Assembly (NCBI GenBank): GCA_963833115.1
Contig: CAWHWS010000002.1
Coordinates: 1,798,001 to 1,862,000 of the forward strand
Length of the DNA stretch: 64,000 nucleotides
Reading direction: 5' to 3'
DNA from: Hasllibacter sp963833115
GTDB lineage: Bacteria > Pseudomonadota > Alphaproteobacteria > Rhodobacterales > Rhodobacteraceae
A program made the position numbers and the translations under genes. A model generated the notes under the pieces. It worked only from the letters and a program-made list of their open reading frames with translations. It ran no database searches and had not been told where the DNA came from. Shown in pieces: positions 24,094 to 31,773 of this stretch; within the stretch, counting starts at the first letter, position 1; each line of letters begins with the position of its first letter.

Positions 24094-25244
24094 GCGCGGG
24101 GTCCTGTTCCGAGGGGGGTGGCGGGCGCGCCGTCCGGCACGCGCCCATAGGCGCGCGGAAGGGAGGCGGTGGCAAGCTCCGGCATCGCGAGGCGGCCGAA
24201 CTGCCGGCACTCGTCCAGATGCGGATAGCCCGAGAGGATGAACGCCCGGATGCCCATGGCGCGGTAGGCCTCCAGCTCCGAGAGCACCTGGTCCGCCGAG
24301 CCCACCAGCGCCGCGCCGCAGCCCGAGCGCGCCCGCCCGATCCCCGTCCACAGATGCGGCTCCACGTAGCCGAACCTGTCGGCGAGCTCGCGCGCCTTGG
24401 CCTGGTGCGCCACCCCGAGGGAGATCGAATCGTGCGCCCGGTCGCGGATCAGCTTGCCGTACTCGTCGTCGAGCTGCGCGGTCAGGTGCTCGGCGTACTC
24501 GCGCGCCTCGGTCTGCGTGTCGCGCACGATGACGTGGACGCGCAGGCCGTAGTCGAGCGTTCTGCCATGCGTATCAGCGCGCTCGGCCACGTCCTTCATG
24601 CGCTGCGCGAGCTGCGGCTTCGTCTCGGGCCACATCAGGTACACGTCGCAGAACCGCGCGCACAGGTCCAAGGCGGCGGGCGAGTAGCCCCCGAAGTAGA
24701 GCAGCGGCCCGCCCGTCTGATAGGGCGCGGCCGGCCCGGTCGGCACGCCCTGGAACGAGTACACCTCGCCCTCGAAGTCGATCGTCTCACGGCTCCACGC
24801 CTGGCGCAGGATCTCCACCACCTCGGCCGAGCGCCTGTAGCGGTGCTCCGAGGAGGCGACCTCGCCGGGGAAGTCCGAGGAGATCACGTTCAGCGTCAGC
24901 CGCCCCTCGAGCATGTGGTCCAGCGTCGCCACCGTGCGCGCGAGCATCACGGGCTGCATCTCCCCGCAGCGGATCGCGGCGAGGAAGCTTATCCGCCCGG
25001 TCAGCGGCGCCATCCCGGCGACGTAGCTGAGCGTGTCCTGCCCGACCTGATAGGAGGAGGGGCACAGGATGTTCCCGAACCCCTGGCGCTCGGCCTCGAG
25101 CCCGATGTCCCGGCAATGCGCCCAGGAGGAGCGCAGCTCGCCCTCGGGCACGCCGAGCTGCGCGTAATCGTCCGAGCAGAGCGCGGAGAACCAGGCGTAT
25201 TCGGCGCCGCGCAGGTCCGGCGACGTGATCGGGACGATGCTCAT
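24090..25244 (-). CDS. FMNH2-dependent alkanesulfonate monooxygenase-like protein (SsuD family)
   Basis: A 384-residue luciferase-like TIM-barrel monooxygenase, close in length to SsuD. It follows SsuD through much of the chain: FLAAIRCGEMQPVMLARTVATLDHMLEGR, LNVISSDFPGE, PLLYFGGYSPAAL, DYGLRVHVIVRDT, LTAQLDDEY and FILSGYPHLDECRQFG. SsuD cleaves alkanesulfonates to aldehyde and sulfite using FMNH2 and O2. Here the usual ssuABC transporter is replaced by a TRAP system and an aldo-keto reductase is added. The substrate may therefore differ from simple alkanesulfonates. The ATG at 25244 is chosen because the conserved part begins shortly after it. First gene of the minus-strand operon. Confidence 0.9.
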   Translation of the reverse strand: MSIVPITSPDLRGAEYAWFSALCSDDYAQLGVPEGELRSSWAHCRDIGLEAERQGFGNILCPSSYQVGQDTLSYVAGMAPLTGRISFLAAIRCGEMQPVMLARTVATLDHMLEGRLTLNVISSDFPGEVASSEHRYRRSAEVVEILRQAWSRETIDFEGEVYSFQGVPTGPAAPYQTGGPLLYFGGYSPAALDLCARFCDVYLMWPETKPQLAQRMKDVAERADTHGRTLDYGLRVHVIVRDTQTEAREYAEHLTAQLDDEYGKLIRDRAHDSISLGVAHQAKARELADRFGYVEPHLWTGIGRARSGCGAALVGSADQVLSELEAYRAMGIRAFILSGYPHLDECRQFGRLAMPELATASLPRAYGRVPDGAPATPLGTGPRA

Positions 25245-25272
25245 GGGCGCTGGACTAGCAGAGCGCCTGCCA

Positions 25273-25293
25273 TGTATCAATCCTGTATCAATC
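25273..25293. promoter_or_regulatory. Direct repeat, candidate GntR operator
   Basis: TGTATCAATC occurs at 25273-25282 and again at 25284-25293, a period of 11 bases or about one helical turn. It lies 30 bases before the SsuD-like gene and 55 bases before the divergent gntR gene, in a strikingly AT-richer patch of this GC-rich sequence. On the minus strand it reads as two TTGATACA boxes, which could also serve as a -35 element. Confidence 0.5.
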
Positions 25294-25347
25294 GACCCCG
25301 CACCGACCCGGGAGGCGCGACATCCACCACATCAGGGACCCCCGCCC

Positions 25348-26127
25348 GTGACCGCCCCCCTCTGGGAGGCGACGGCGGCCGCGCTCCTGGCCGAGATGGC
25401 GGCCGGCCGCCTGCCCGACGGCGCGCGCCTGCCGCCCGAGCGGGACATGGCGGCGGGGCTGGGGGTGGCCGTCGGCACGCTGCGCCGCGCCCTCGCGGAC
25501 ATCGAGGGGCGGGGCCTCCTCGAACGGCGCCAGGGAAGCGGCAACTACGTGCGCGCCGCGGGGCTCGGCGCGCAGGTCTACGGCCTCTTCCGCCTGGAGC
25601 CCGCCGATCCCGCCGCGCCCGGCCTGCCCACGGCGCGCACTCTCTCGGTGGCGGGCTCGGCGGGGGGCCCGGCGGGGGGCGCGGCGGGGGGCGCGGCGAT
25701 GCCCCCGGACCTGCCGCCGCTGGCGGAGCCGGCCCTGCGCATCCGCCGCATCCGCTCGCTGGGCGGCGTCCCCGTCGCGCTCGAGGAGGTGTGGCTCGGC
25801 GCCGCGCCCCGCGTGCCGGCGGCGGCGGAGTTCGGCGACAGCCTCTATCTCGACGCGCTGCGCCTCCTCGACATCCGCATCGACGCGGTGGAGGACCGGG
25901 TCGGCCTCTCGACGGCGCCCCCCTGGGCCGAGGGCCTGACGGACGGGCCGGACCTCGGGCCCCCGGCCCCCTGCGCGCACGTCCTGCGGCTGGGCCGGGA
26001 CCGGGCGGGCGCCCGGCGCGAGGTCTCGCGCACCTGGTTCGACGCCCGCGCGGCGCATTACGTCAACAGGGCCGGGCGCACGCTGCCCCCGCCCCGCGAT
26101 CCGGCGCCGGGGAGGGCGCGCGCATGA
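25348..26127 (+). CDS. GntR family transcriptional regulator (HutC/UTRA type)
   Basis: A 259-residue regulator. Residues 1-65 form the winged helix: PLWEATAAALLAEMAAGRLP, the GntR signature ARLPPERDMAAGLGVAVGTLRRALADIEGRGLLERRQGSGNYV. The rest is a UTRA-like effector domain (EVSRTWFDARAAHYV near the end). A Gly/Ala-rich stretch (GSAGGPAGGAAGGAA) lies between the two, encoded by a short tandem repeat. The GTG at 25348 is chosen because it lies just before the helix-turn-helix domain. It is divergent from the monooxygenase/TRAP operon and overlaps the next gene (ATGA), so it probably controls both units, responding to the imported substrate or a product. Confidence 0.9.
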   Translation: MTAPLWEATAAALLAEMAAGRLPDGARLPPERDMAAGLGVAVGTLRRALADIEGRGLLERRQGSGNYVRAAGLGAQVYGLFRLEPADPAAPGLPTARTLSVAGSAGGPAGGAAGGAAMPPDLPPLAEPALRIRRIRSLGGVPVALEEVWLGAAPRVPAAAEFGDSLYLDALRLLDIRIDAVEDRVGLSTAPPWAEGLTDGPDLGPPAPCAHVLRLGRDRAGARREVSRTWFDARAAHYVNRAGRTLPPPRDPAPGRARA

Positions 26128-27185
26128 CCGATCTTCGCTACGGGCTCCTCGGGGCCGGGATGATGGGGCAGGAGCACGCCCGCAACGTCGCCCTCCTCCC
26201 GGGCGCGTCGATCGCCGCGATCTGCGACCCCGACGACGCGATGGCCGCGCTCGCGCTGGGCTGCGCCCCGGGGGCGGCGCGCGTCGGCGATCTCGCGGCC
26301 CTCCTGGACGCGGGCATCGACGCGCTCGTCGTCGCCTCGCCCAACGACCTCCACGCCGCGCAGCTCGCCGACGCGCTCGCCCGCCGCCCCCTGCCGATCC
26401 TGATGGAGAAGCCCCTCTACACCGACCCGGACGACGCGGCCCGCATGGCGGCGCTGGAGACGGAGGCGCCGGTCTGGGTGGCGATGGAATACCGCTACAT
26501 GCCGCCCGTCGCCCGCTTCCTGGAGCGCGCCGGGGCGGCGACCGGCGGCGTGCGCATGCTCACCATCCGCGAGCACCGCTTCCCCTTCCTCGACAAGGTC
26601 GGGCTCTGGAACCGCTCCTCGGCCCGCACCGGCGGCACCATGGTCGAGAAGTGCTGCCACTTCTTCGACCTGATGCGCCTGATCCTGCGGGACGATCCGG
26701 TGCGGGTGATGGCGTCGGCGGCGCAGGACGTGAACCGGCTCGGAGAGGCCGACGTGATCGACAACGGCTACGTCATCGTCGACTTCGCCGGCGGGGCGCG
26801 GGCGATGCTCGAGCTGTGCATGTTCGCCGAAGGGGCGGAGTACCAGGAGGAGCTGTCGGCCGTGGGCCCCGCGGGCAAGATCGAGGCCAAGGTGATCGGC
26901 CCCGGCCGCTTCTGGCCCGCGCATCTGGGCGCCCCCCCGGTGCCCATGGTGATCGAGAGCCCGCGCGACCCGCGCGGGCCGGTCGCGACGCCGGTGCCGG
27001 TGCCGGCCGACCTCCTCGAGGCCGGGGATCACAACGGCGCGACCTTCTACCAGCACGAGCGCTTCGCCCGGGTCGTCCGCGGGGAGGCGGCGCCGGAGGT
27101 GACGCTCGCCGACGGGGCCTGGGCGGTGCGCATGGGCCACGCGGCGCAGGAGAGCGCGCGCACCGGCCGGGCGGTGGAGCTCTGA
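26124..27185 (+). CDS. Gfo/Idh/MocA family oxidoreductase
   Basis: A 353-residue NAD(P)-dependent dehydrogenase. The N-terminal Rossmann domain starts YGLLGAGMMGQEHARNVALL and continues to the EKPLYTD motif (the family's EKP). The C-terminal substrate domain has GGTMVEKCCHFFDLMRLI, where the conserved GG..D.G.H pattern of sugar dehydrogenases is altered to a Cys-Cys-His form. The substrate is often a sugar, inositol or a derivative. The ATG overlaps the gntR stop, so it is in the same transcript and likely takes part in the same catabolic route as the divergent monooxygenase operon. Confidence 0.9.
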   Translation: MTDLRYGLLGAGMMGQEHARNVALLPGASIAAICDPDDAMAALALGCAPGAARVGDLAALLDAGIDALVVASPNDLHAAQLADALARRPLPILMEKPLYTDPDDAARMAALETEAPVWVAMEYRYMPPVARFLERAGAATGGVRMLTIREHRFPFLDKVGLWNRSSARTGGTMVEKCCHFFDLMRLILRDDPVRVMASAAQDVNRLGEADVIDNGYVIVDFAGGARAMLELCMFAEGAEYQEELSAVGPAGKIEAKVIGPGRFWPAHLGAPPVPMVIESPRDPRGPVATPVPVPADLLEAGDHNGATFYQHERFARVVRGEAAPEVTLADGAWAVRMGHAAQESARTGRAVEL

Positions 27186-27209
27186 GGCGGGGGCGCTCCC
27201 GCCCGCCTC
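27184..27209 (+). terminator. Possible terminator hairpin after the Gfo/Idh/MocA gene
   Basis: An 8-bp stem (27184-27191 with 27202-27209) and ten-base loop begins at the stop codon of the dehydrogenase gene. No U-tract follows. Confidence 0.35.
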
Positions 27210-27509
27210 TGGCGCGTGCCGCGCCGCCGGCCGTTGGGCCGGGCCTCGCCTTCGGCATCGGCCGCCTGCGGCGGGCGCCGGCTCCCGGTCCTCCGCCCGG
27301 CCGCCCCGCCGGGACCGCGGGGCCCCGTCCCCGCGGCGGGGCGCGAGCGGCCCCGGACGGGGCCCGAGCGCACCGCCTCCCCCTCGCCGCGCGCCGCCGC
27401 CCGTTTGCGCGTCGCCCGTCGCCGCCGAGACACCGCCCGGGCGGCACGGGGCTTTACCTCCGGGCGCACGCTGTCATGGTCGCGCGGCCGCAACGTGAGG
27501 GACGCGCGT
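27210..27509. other. Gene-free GC-rich gap before the Pot-type ABC operon
   Basis: About 300 bases of extreme GC content. It shares GGCGCTCCCGCCCGC and a GTTGGGCCGGGC string with the gap at 21762-21969, which suggests a dispersed repeat. The promoter of the ABC operon should lie in its last 100 bases (a CTTTAC element stands near 27450), but I cannot point to one with confidence. No coding frame here looks real. Confidence 0.4.
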
Positions 27510-28700
27510 TTGAAGGACCTGGCCCAGACTTCGCCCGTAGGCGCCCCGGACGCCGCGTCCGGCGGCTTCGTCGTCTTCGACCGGGTGCAGAAGAGCTATG
27601 ACGGCGAGACGCTCGTCGTGAAGGACCTCAACCTCTCGATCGCGAAGGGCGAGTTCCTCACCATGCTGGGCCCGTCCGGCTCCGGCAAGACGACCTGCCT
27701 GATGATGCTCGCCGGCTTCGAGACCGCCACCCACGGGCAGATCCTCCTCGACGGCCGCCCGATCAACGAGGTCCCGCCCCACAAGCGCGGCATCGGCATG
27801 GTGTTCCAGAACTACGCCCTCTTCCCGCACATGACGGTGGGCGAGAACCTCGCCTTCCCGCTGGAGGTCCGCGGCGTCGGGCGCGCCGACCGGGAGGCCA
27901 AGATCGCGCGCGCCCTCGGTATGGTGCGGATGCAGGACTTCGTCTCCCGCCGCCCGGCGCAGCTCTCGGGCGGCCAGCAGCAGCGCATCGCGCTCGCCCG
28001 CGCGCTGGTGTTCGAGCCCGAGCTCGTGCTGATGGACGAGCCGCTCGGCGCCCTCGACAAGCAGCTGCGCGAATCGCTCCAGTTCGAGATCACCAACCTC
28101 GCGCACGAGCTCGGCATCACCACGGTCTACGTCACCCACGACCAGACCGAGGCGCTCACGATGTCGGACCGCGTCGCGGTCTTCGACGACGGCCGCATCC
28201 AGCAGCTCGCCCCGCCGGACGAGCTCTACGAGCGGCCGGGCAACGCCTTCGTCGCGGGCTTCATCGGGGAGAACAACAAGCTCCCCGGCACCGTCCTCGA
28301 GGCGTCCGGGGACCGCTGCACCGTGCGCCTGGGCGACGGCGAGGTCATCGACGCCACGCCCATCTTCTCCTGCCGGCCGGGCGACCGGACGCTGGTGTCG
28401 GTCCGTCCCGAACGGGTCGAGTACAAGCCCGCGAACATGCCCGCCGGCGCCCACGCCATCGACGCCGAGGTGCTGGAGTTCGTCTACATGGGCGACATCT
28501 TCCGCACCCGCCTGCGCGTGGCCGGCGACGACCAGTTCGTCATGAAATGCCGCAACACCGCCGGCCAGCGGCGCCTCGTGCCCGGGGAGCGCATCCGCAT
28601 CGGATGGGCCGCCGCGGACGCGCGCGCCCTCGCAGCCGACTTGAACCGAGGGCCGGGAACGAACCCGGGCCCCGCATGCAGACAGGGAGTTTGCACATGA
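27510..28700 (+). CDS. Pot-type ABC transporter ATP-binding protein
   Basis: A 396-residue ATPase of the spermidine/putrescine (PotA-like) group. Walker A is GPSGSGKTT, the Q-loop MVFQNYALFPHMTV, the signature LSGGQQQRIALARAL, Walker B LVLMDEPLGALD and the switch His VYVTHDQTEALT. The C-terminal TOBE domain follows (VLEFVYMGDIFRTRLRV). The start is uncertain: TTG at 27510 is preferred because GAGGGA lies seven bases before it; a GTG at 27495 is in frame but has no such site. It works with the binding protein and permeases encoded to 32685. Confidence 0.92.
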   Translation: MKDLAQTSPVGAPDAASGGFVVFDRVQKSYDGETLVVKDLNLSIAKGEFLTMLGPSGSGKTTCLMMLAGFETATHGQILLDGRPINEVPPHKRGIGMVFQNYALFPHMTVGENLAFPLEVRGVGRADREAKIARALGMVRMQDFVSRRPAQLSGGQQQRIALARALVFEPELVLMDEPLGALDKQLRESLQFEITNLAHELGITTVYVTHDQTEALTMSDRVAVFDDGRIQQLAPPDELYERPGNAFVAGFIGENNKLPGTVLEASGDRCTVRLGDGEVIDATPIFSCRPGDRTLVSVRPERVEYKPANMPAGAHAIDAEVLEFVYMGDIFRTRLRVAGDDQFVMKCRNTAGQRRLVPGERIRIGWAAADARALAADLNRGPGTNPGPACRQGVCT

Positions 28701-29767
28701 AGACCACCTTGATCCTCACCACCGCCCTCGTGGCCGCCGGCGCCGCCTCCGCGCAGGAGATGACCCTCATGTCCTGGGGCGGCGCCTACGGCCAGTCCCA
28801 GGAGGAGGCCTACAACAAGCCGTTCGAGGCCGAGACGGGCATCGACGTCACCATGGTCGACGCCGACAACCCCGCCACCCCGATCAAGGCGATGGTCGAG
28901 GCCGGCAACGTCACCGTCGACGTCGCCGACGTCGAGACCGCCGACGCCATCCGCCTGTGCGACGAGGGCCTGCTGGAGCCGCTCGACGCCTCGATGCTGC
29001 CCGCCGCGCCCGACGGCACCCCGGCGGCGGACGACTTCGTCGAGGGCGCGCTGGGCGACTGCTCGGTCGCCTCGATCGTCTGGTCGCAGATCTTCGCCTA
29101 CAACACCGAGGCCTTCGACGGCGAGGGCCCGACCATGGCCGCCGACTTCTTCGACCTGGAGGCCTTCCCCGGCAAGCGCGGCCTGCGCAAGAACGCCAAG
29201 GCGCTCCTCGAGTTCGCCCTGATGGCCGACGGCGTGCCGGCGGCCGAGGTCTACGACATGCTGGAGACCGACGAGGGCGTCGAGCGGGCCTTCGCCATGC
29301 TCGACACCATCAAGGACGAGATCGTCTGGTGGGAGGCCGGCGCCCAGCCGCCGCAGCTCCTCGCGGATGGCGAGGTGGTGATGACCTCCGCCTATAACGG
29401 GCGCATCTTCAACGCGGCCGTGGGCGAGGACCAGCCGTTCGAGATCGTCTGGGACGGGCAGATCTACGATTTCGACATGTTCGTCATCCCGCGCGGCGCC
29501 CCCAACATGGAGGCGGCGATGCAGTACATCGCCTTCGCCACCGACACCCAGCGCCTCGCCGACCAGGCCAAGTGGATCAGCTACGGCCCCGCGCGCCAGT
29601 CCTCCTCCTCGCTCGTCGGGCTCTACCAGGACGGCGTGACGGAGATGGGCCCGCAGATGCCGACCGCCCCCGAGAACCTGACCAACGCGGTCGTCTCGAA
29701 CGTGGAGTTCTGGACCGACCGGGACGCCGAGCTCAACGAGCGGTTCAACGCCTGGCTCTCGCAGTAG
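28697..29767 (+). CDS. Pot-type ABC transporter substrate-binding protein
   Basis: A 356-residue periplasmic protein with signal peptide MKTTLILTTALVAAGAASAQ. The mature start, MTLMSWGGAYGQSQEEAYNKPFEAETGI, is the typical opening of PotD/PotF-like binding proteins, with later AYNGRIFNAA and NVEFWTDRDAELNERFNAWL. The highly acidic mature chain suits binding of a basic or zwitterionic ligand, but the ligand is not known. AGGGAG precedes the ATG, which overlaps the ATPase stop. A strong hairpin follows, so this gene may be expressed above the permeases. Confidence 0.93.
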   Translation: MKTTLILTTALVAAGAASAQEMTLMSWGGAYGQSQEEAYNKPFEAETGIDVTMVDADNPATPIKAMVEAGNVTVDVADVETADAIRLCDEGLLEPLDASMLPAAPDGTPAADDFVEGALGDCSVASIVWSQIFAYNTEAFDGEGPTMAADFFDLEAFPGKRGLRKNAKALLEFALMADGVPAAEVYDMLETDEGVERAFAMLDTIKDEIVWWEAGAQPPQLLADGEVVMTSAYNGRIFNAAVGEDQPFEIVWDGQIYDFDMFVIPRGAPNMEAAMQYIAFATDTQRLADQAKWISYGPARQSSSSLVGLYQDGVTEMGPQMPTAPENLTNAVVSNVEFWTDRDAELNERFNAWLSQ

Positions 29768-29812
29768 GAGCCCCTGCGGGGCGGCCCCCGGGTCGCCCCG
29801 ACCGAGATGTGA

Positions 29813-29838
29813 GGGACGGGCGCTCCGGCGCCCGTCCC
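29813..29838 (+). terminator. Hairpin after the binding-protein gene, likely attenuator or mRNA stabiliser
   Basis: A perfect 11-bp stem (29813-29823 with 29828-29838) with a TCCG tetraloop, 46 bases after the binding-protein stop and before the permease genes. No U-tract. In ABC operons such hairpins often raise the ratio of binding protein to permease. Confidence 0.55.
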
Positions 29839-29858
29839 GACCTCCCACCCGCACGCCC

Positions 29859-29883
29859 GTAGGGTGCGTGCTCGCCACGCACC
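29859..29883. repeat. REP-like GTAGGGTGCGTGC hairpin
   Basis: GTAGGGTGCGT and ACGCACC flank a short loop, giving a 7-bp stem (GGTGCGT with ACGCACC). The GTAGGGTGCGTGC...GCACGCACC pattern is a dispersed repeat I know from many alphaproteobacterial genomes. It differs from the TCNAG-loop family elsewhere in this window. Confidence 0.5.
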
Positions 29884-29893
29884 GGAGCCCGCC

Positions 29894-30181
29894 ATGCCCA
29901 AGGGCTACATCATCGGCCACATCACCGTGAACGACGCGGACGCGTACCGCGAGTACGTCGAGCGCGACACCCCGATCCTCGAAGGGTTCGGCGGCCGCTT
30001 CATCGTGCGCGGCGGCGCCTCCGAGGCGCCCGAGGGCCCGATGAAGGACCGCCACGTCGTCATCGAGTTCCCGAGCTTCGAGGACGCGCGCCGGGCCTAC
30101 CATTCCGCCGAATACCAGGAGGTCGTGAAGATCCGGCACCGCACCGCCTCCTCCGACATCGTCCTGGTCGAAGGCGTCTGA
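29894..30181 (+). CDS. DUF1330 family protein
   Basis: A 95-residue small dimeric alpha/beta-barrel-type protein. The family pattern is clear: KGYIIGHITVNDADAYREYV at the start, GGRFIVRGG, DRHVVIEFPSFEDARRAYHS and the ending ASSDIVLVEGV. Function of DUF1330 proteins is unknown. It lies between the binding-protein and permease genes of the ABC operon, and its stop codon shares one base with the ATG of the permease gene (TGATG), so it is co-translated with transporter genes. Confidence 0.9.
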   Translation: MPKGYIIGHITVNDADAYREYVERDTPILEGFGGRFIVRGGASEAPEGPMKDRHVVIEFPSFEDARRAYHSAEYQEVVKIRHRTASSDIVLVEGV

Positions 30182-31527
30182 TGTCCTCCGCGGCCGATTC
30201 TCGAGGCGCCGTGGCCGCGCCCGGCCCGCACGTCGCCGCCCTGGCCGCGGGGGGCGGCGCGCCGCTGACCACGGCGGACGGCCGCCCGCTCAAGGCGGCG
30301 CTGGCGCGCGCCGGCGCCCGGTCGCGCCGCCGGGCGTTCCTCCTGGTGCTGCCGCTCCTGGCCTTCGTCCTGATGACGTTCGTGGCGCCGATCGGGCAGA
30401 TGCTCCTGCGCTCGATCACCGATCCGCGCTTCATCGAGCACACCGACGTCGTCACCGACGAGACGACGCCCGTCATGACCGGGGTGCGCGCCTGGTTCGA
30501 CGCCAACCCCCAGGGCACCGCCCCGGACGAGGCCGCCTACGCCGCGCTCGTCTCCGACCTCGTGGTGCTGCGCGAGCTGCGCGCCCAGGGCAACGTGGGC
30601 ACGCGCGTCAACTACGACGCGCCGGGCTCGCGCTCGCTCTTCACCTCGACCGCGCGGCGGGCGGACCGCATGGAGGCGCCGTTCACGGACGCCGTGCTGG
30701 AGGCCGACGAGGACTGGGCCGACCCCGTCCTCTGGCAGGCGATGCGCAGCGCGTCGGACCGCTACACGGCCGCCTTCTACCTCGCCGCGCTCGACCTGCA
30801 GCGCGGGGCGGACGGCACCATCGAGGGCGTCGGCGAGGATTTCGCCGTCTACCGGATGCTCTTCGAGCGCACGCTGATCCTGAGCCTCGTGATCACCGGC
30901 GCCACGCTCCTCCTCGGCTTCCCGGTCGCGCATCTCCTGGCGACGCTGCCGCTGCGCTACTCGAACCTGCTGATGATCTTCGTGCTGCTGCCGTTCTGGA
31001 CCTCGCTCCTGGTGCGCACGACCTCGTGGATCGTCCTGCTGCAATCGCAGGGGGTGGTGAACGACCTCGCCGTCGCGTCCGGCATCATCGACGACGATGG
31101 CCGGCTCCAGATGATCTACAACCAGACCGGCACCATCGTCGCGATGACGCATATCCTGCTGCCGTTCATGATCCTGCCGCTCTACTCGGTGATGCGGCCC
31201 ATCGATCCCAGCTACGTGCGCGCCGCGCGGTCCCTCGGCGCGACCTCCTGGACCGCGTTCCGCCGCGTCTACCTGCCGCAGACGATCCCCGGCATCGGCG
31301 CGGGGGCGCTCCTCGTCTTCATCCTGGCGGTCGGCTACTACATCACGCCGGCCCTGGTCGGGGGCTCGGACGGGCAGCTCATCTCGAACCTCATCGCGTT
31401 CCACATGCAGCGCTCGCTCAACTGGTCGCTCGCCGCCGCGCTGGCCGCGCTCCTCCTCTTCGGGGTGCTGATCCTCTACTGGCTCTACGACCGGCTCGTG
31501 GGCATCGACAACCTGAAGCTCGGATGA
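30181..31527 (+). CDS. Pot-type ABC transporter permease (PotB-like)
   Basis: A 448-residue inner-membrane protein, longer than PotB (about 280-300 residues). After a cytoplasmic N-terminal stretch of about 50 residues comes helix 1 (FLLVLPLLAFVLMTFVAPIGQML), then an extracytoplasmic loop of about 160 residues that is absent from short permeases, then the remaining five helices. The EAA-like loop is YVRAARSLGATSWTAFRRVYLPQTIPGIGAG. The long loop may contact the binding protein. It partners the permease at 31774-32685 and the ATPase at 27510-28700. Confidence 0.93.
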   Translation: MSSAADSRGAVAAPGPHVAALAAGGGAPLTTADGRPLKAALARAGARSRRRAFLLVLPLLAFVLMTFVAPIGQMLLRSITDPRFIEHTDVVTDETTPVMTGVRAWFDANPQGTAPDEAAYAALVSDLVVLRELRAQGNVGTRVNYDAPGSRSLFTSTARRADRMEAPFTDAVLEADEDWADPVLWQAMRSASDRYTAAFYLAALDLQRGADGTIEGVGEDFAVYRMLFERTLILSLVITGATLLLGFPVAHLLATLPLRYSNLLMIFVLLPFWTSLLVRTTSWIVLLQSQGVVNDLAVASGIIDDDGRLQMIYNQTGTIVAMTHILLPFMILPLYSVMRPIDPSYVRAARSLGATSWTAFRRVYLPQTIPGIGAGALLVFILAVGYYITPALVGGSDGQLISNLIAFHMQRSLNWSLAAALAALLLFGVLILYWLYDRLVGIDNLKLG

Positions 31528-31586
31528 GGGGCCCGGCCCTCCCGCCCGCCGCCCGCCGGCCGAGGGGCGCGCCCCGGCGGCCGGAG

Positions 31587-31609
31587 ATCCTCGGGTCGAG
31601 CCCGAGGAT
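31587..31609. repeat. REP-like hairpin with TCGAG loop
   Basis: Arms ATCCTCGGG (31587-31595) and CCCGAGGAT (31601-31609) pair perfectly around the loop TCGAG. Nearly the same element, with loop TCCAG, is found at 40897-40919, including the flanking CCGGAG and GGCGG-type bases. It lies between the two permease genes. Confidence 0.75.
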
Positions 31610-31696
31610 GGCGGCGGGGCGGGGCGGCGCCCCGGCCCGGCGCGCCGCCGGCCTCGAAGCCCCGCCCGTTGCGCCCCCGGCCCGCGGCGCGCACGC

Positions 31697-31740
31697 CCCA
31701 TGCGCATGGGATGTGCATGCGCCGTGCATGCGCGATGCAT
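31697..31740. promoter_or_regulatory. Palindrome cluster upstream of the second permease gene
   Basis: A perfect 14-base palindrome, CCCATGCGCATGGG (31697-31710), is followed by GCATGC at 31715-31720 and 31726-31731 (11 bases apart) and by ATGCAT at 31735-31740. It may be a regulator site or a promoter region inside the operon; no function is known. Confidence 0.4.
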
Positions 31741-31773
31741 CCCCCGTGCGGCCCATCCGGAGGATCCGCTGAC

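Noticed and set aside
24219..27185. A single plus-strand frame of almost 1000 codons covering the monooxygenase, gntR and dehydrogenase regions
   Set aside because: Only the last 353 codons match a family (Gfo/Idh/MocA), with a start that overlaps the gntR stop. The earlier part is opposite the SsuD-like gene or out of frame with gntR.
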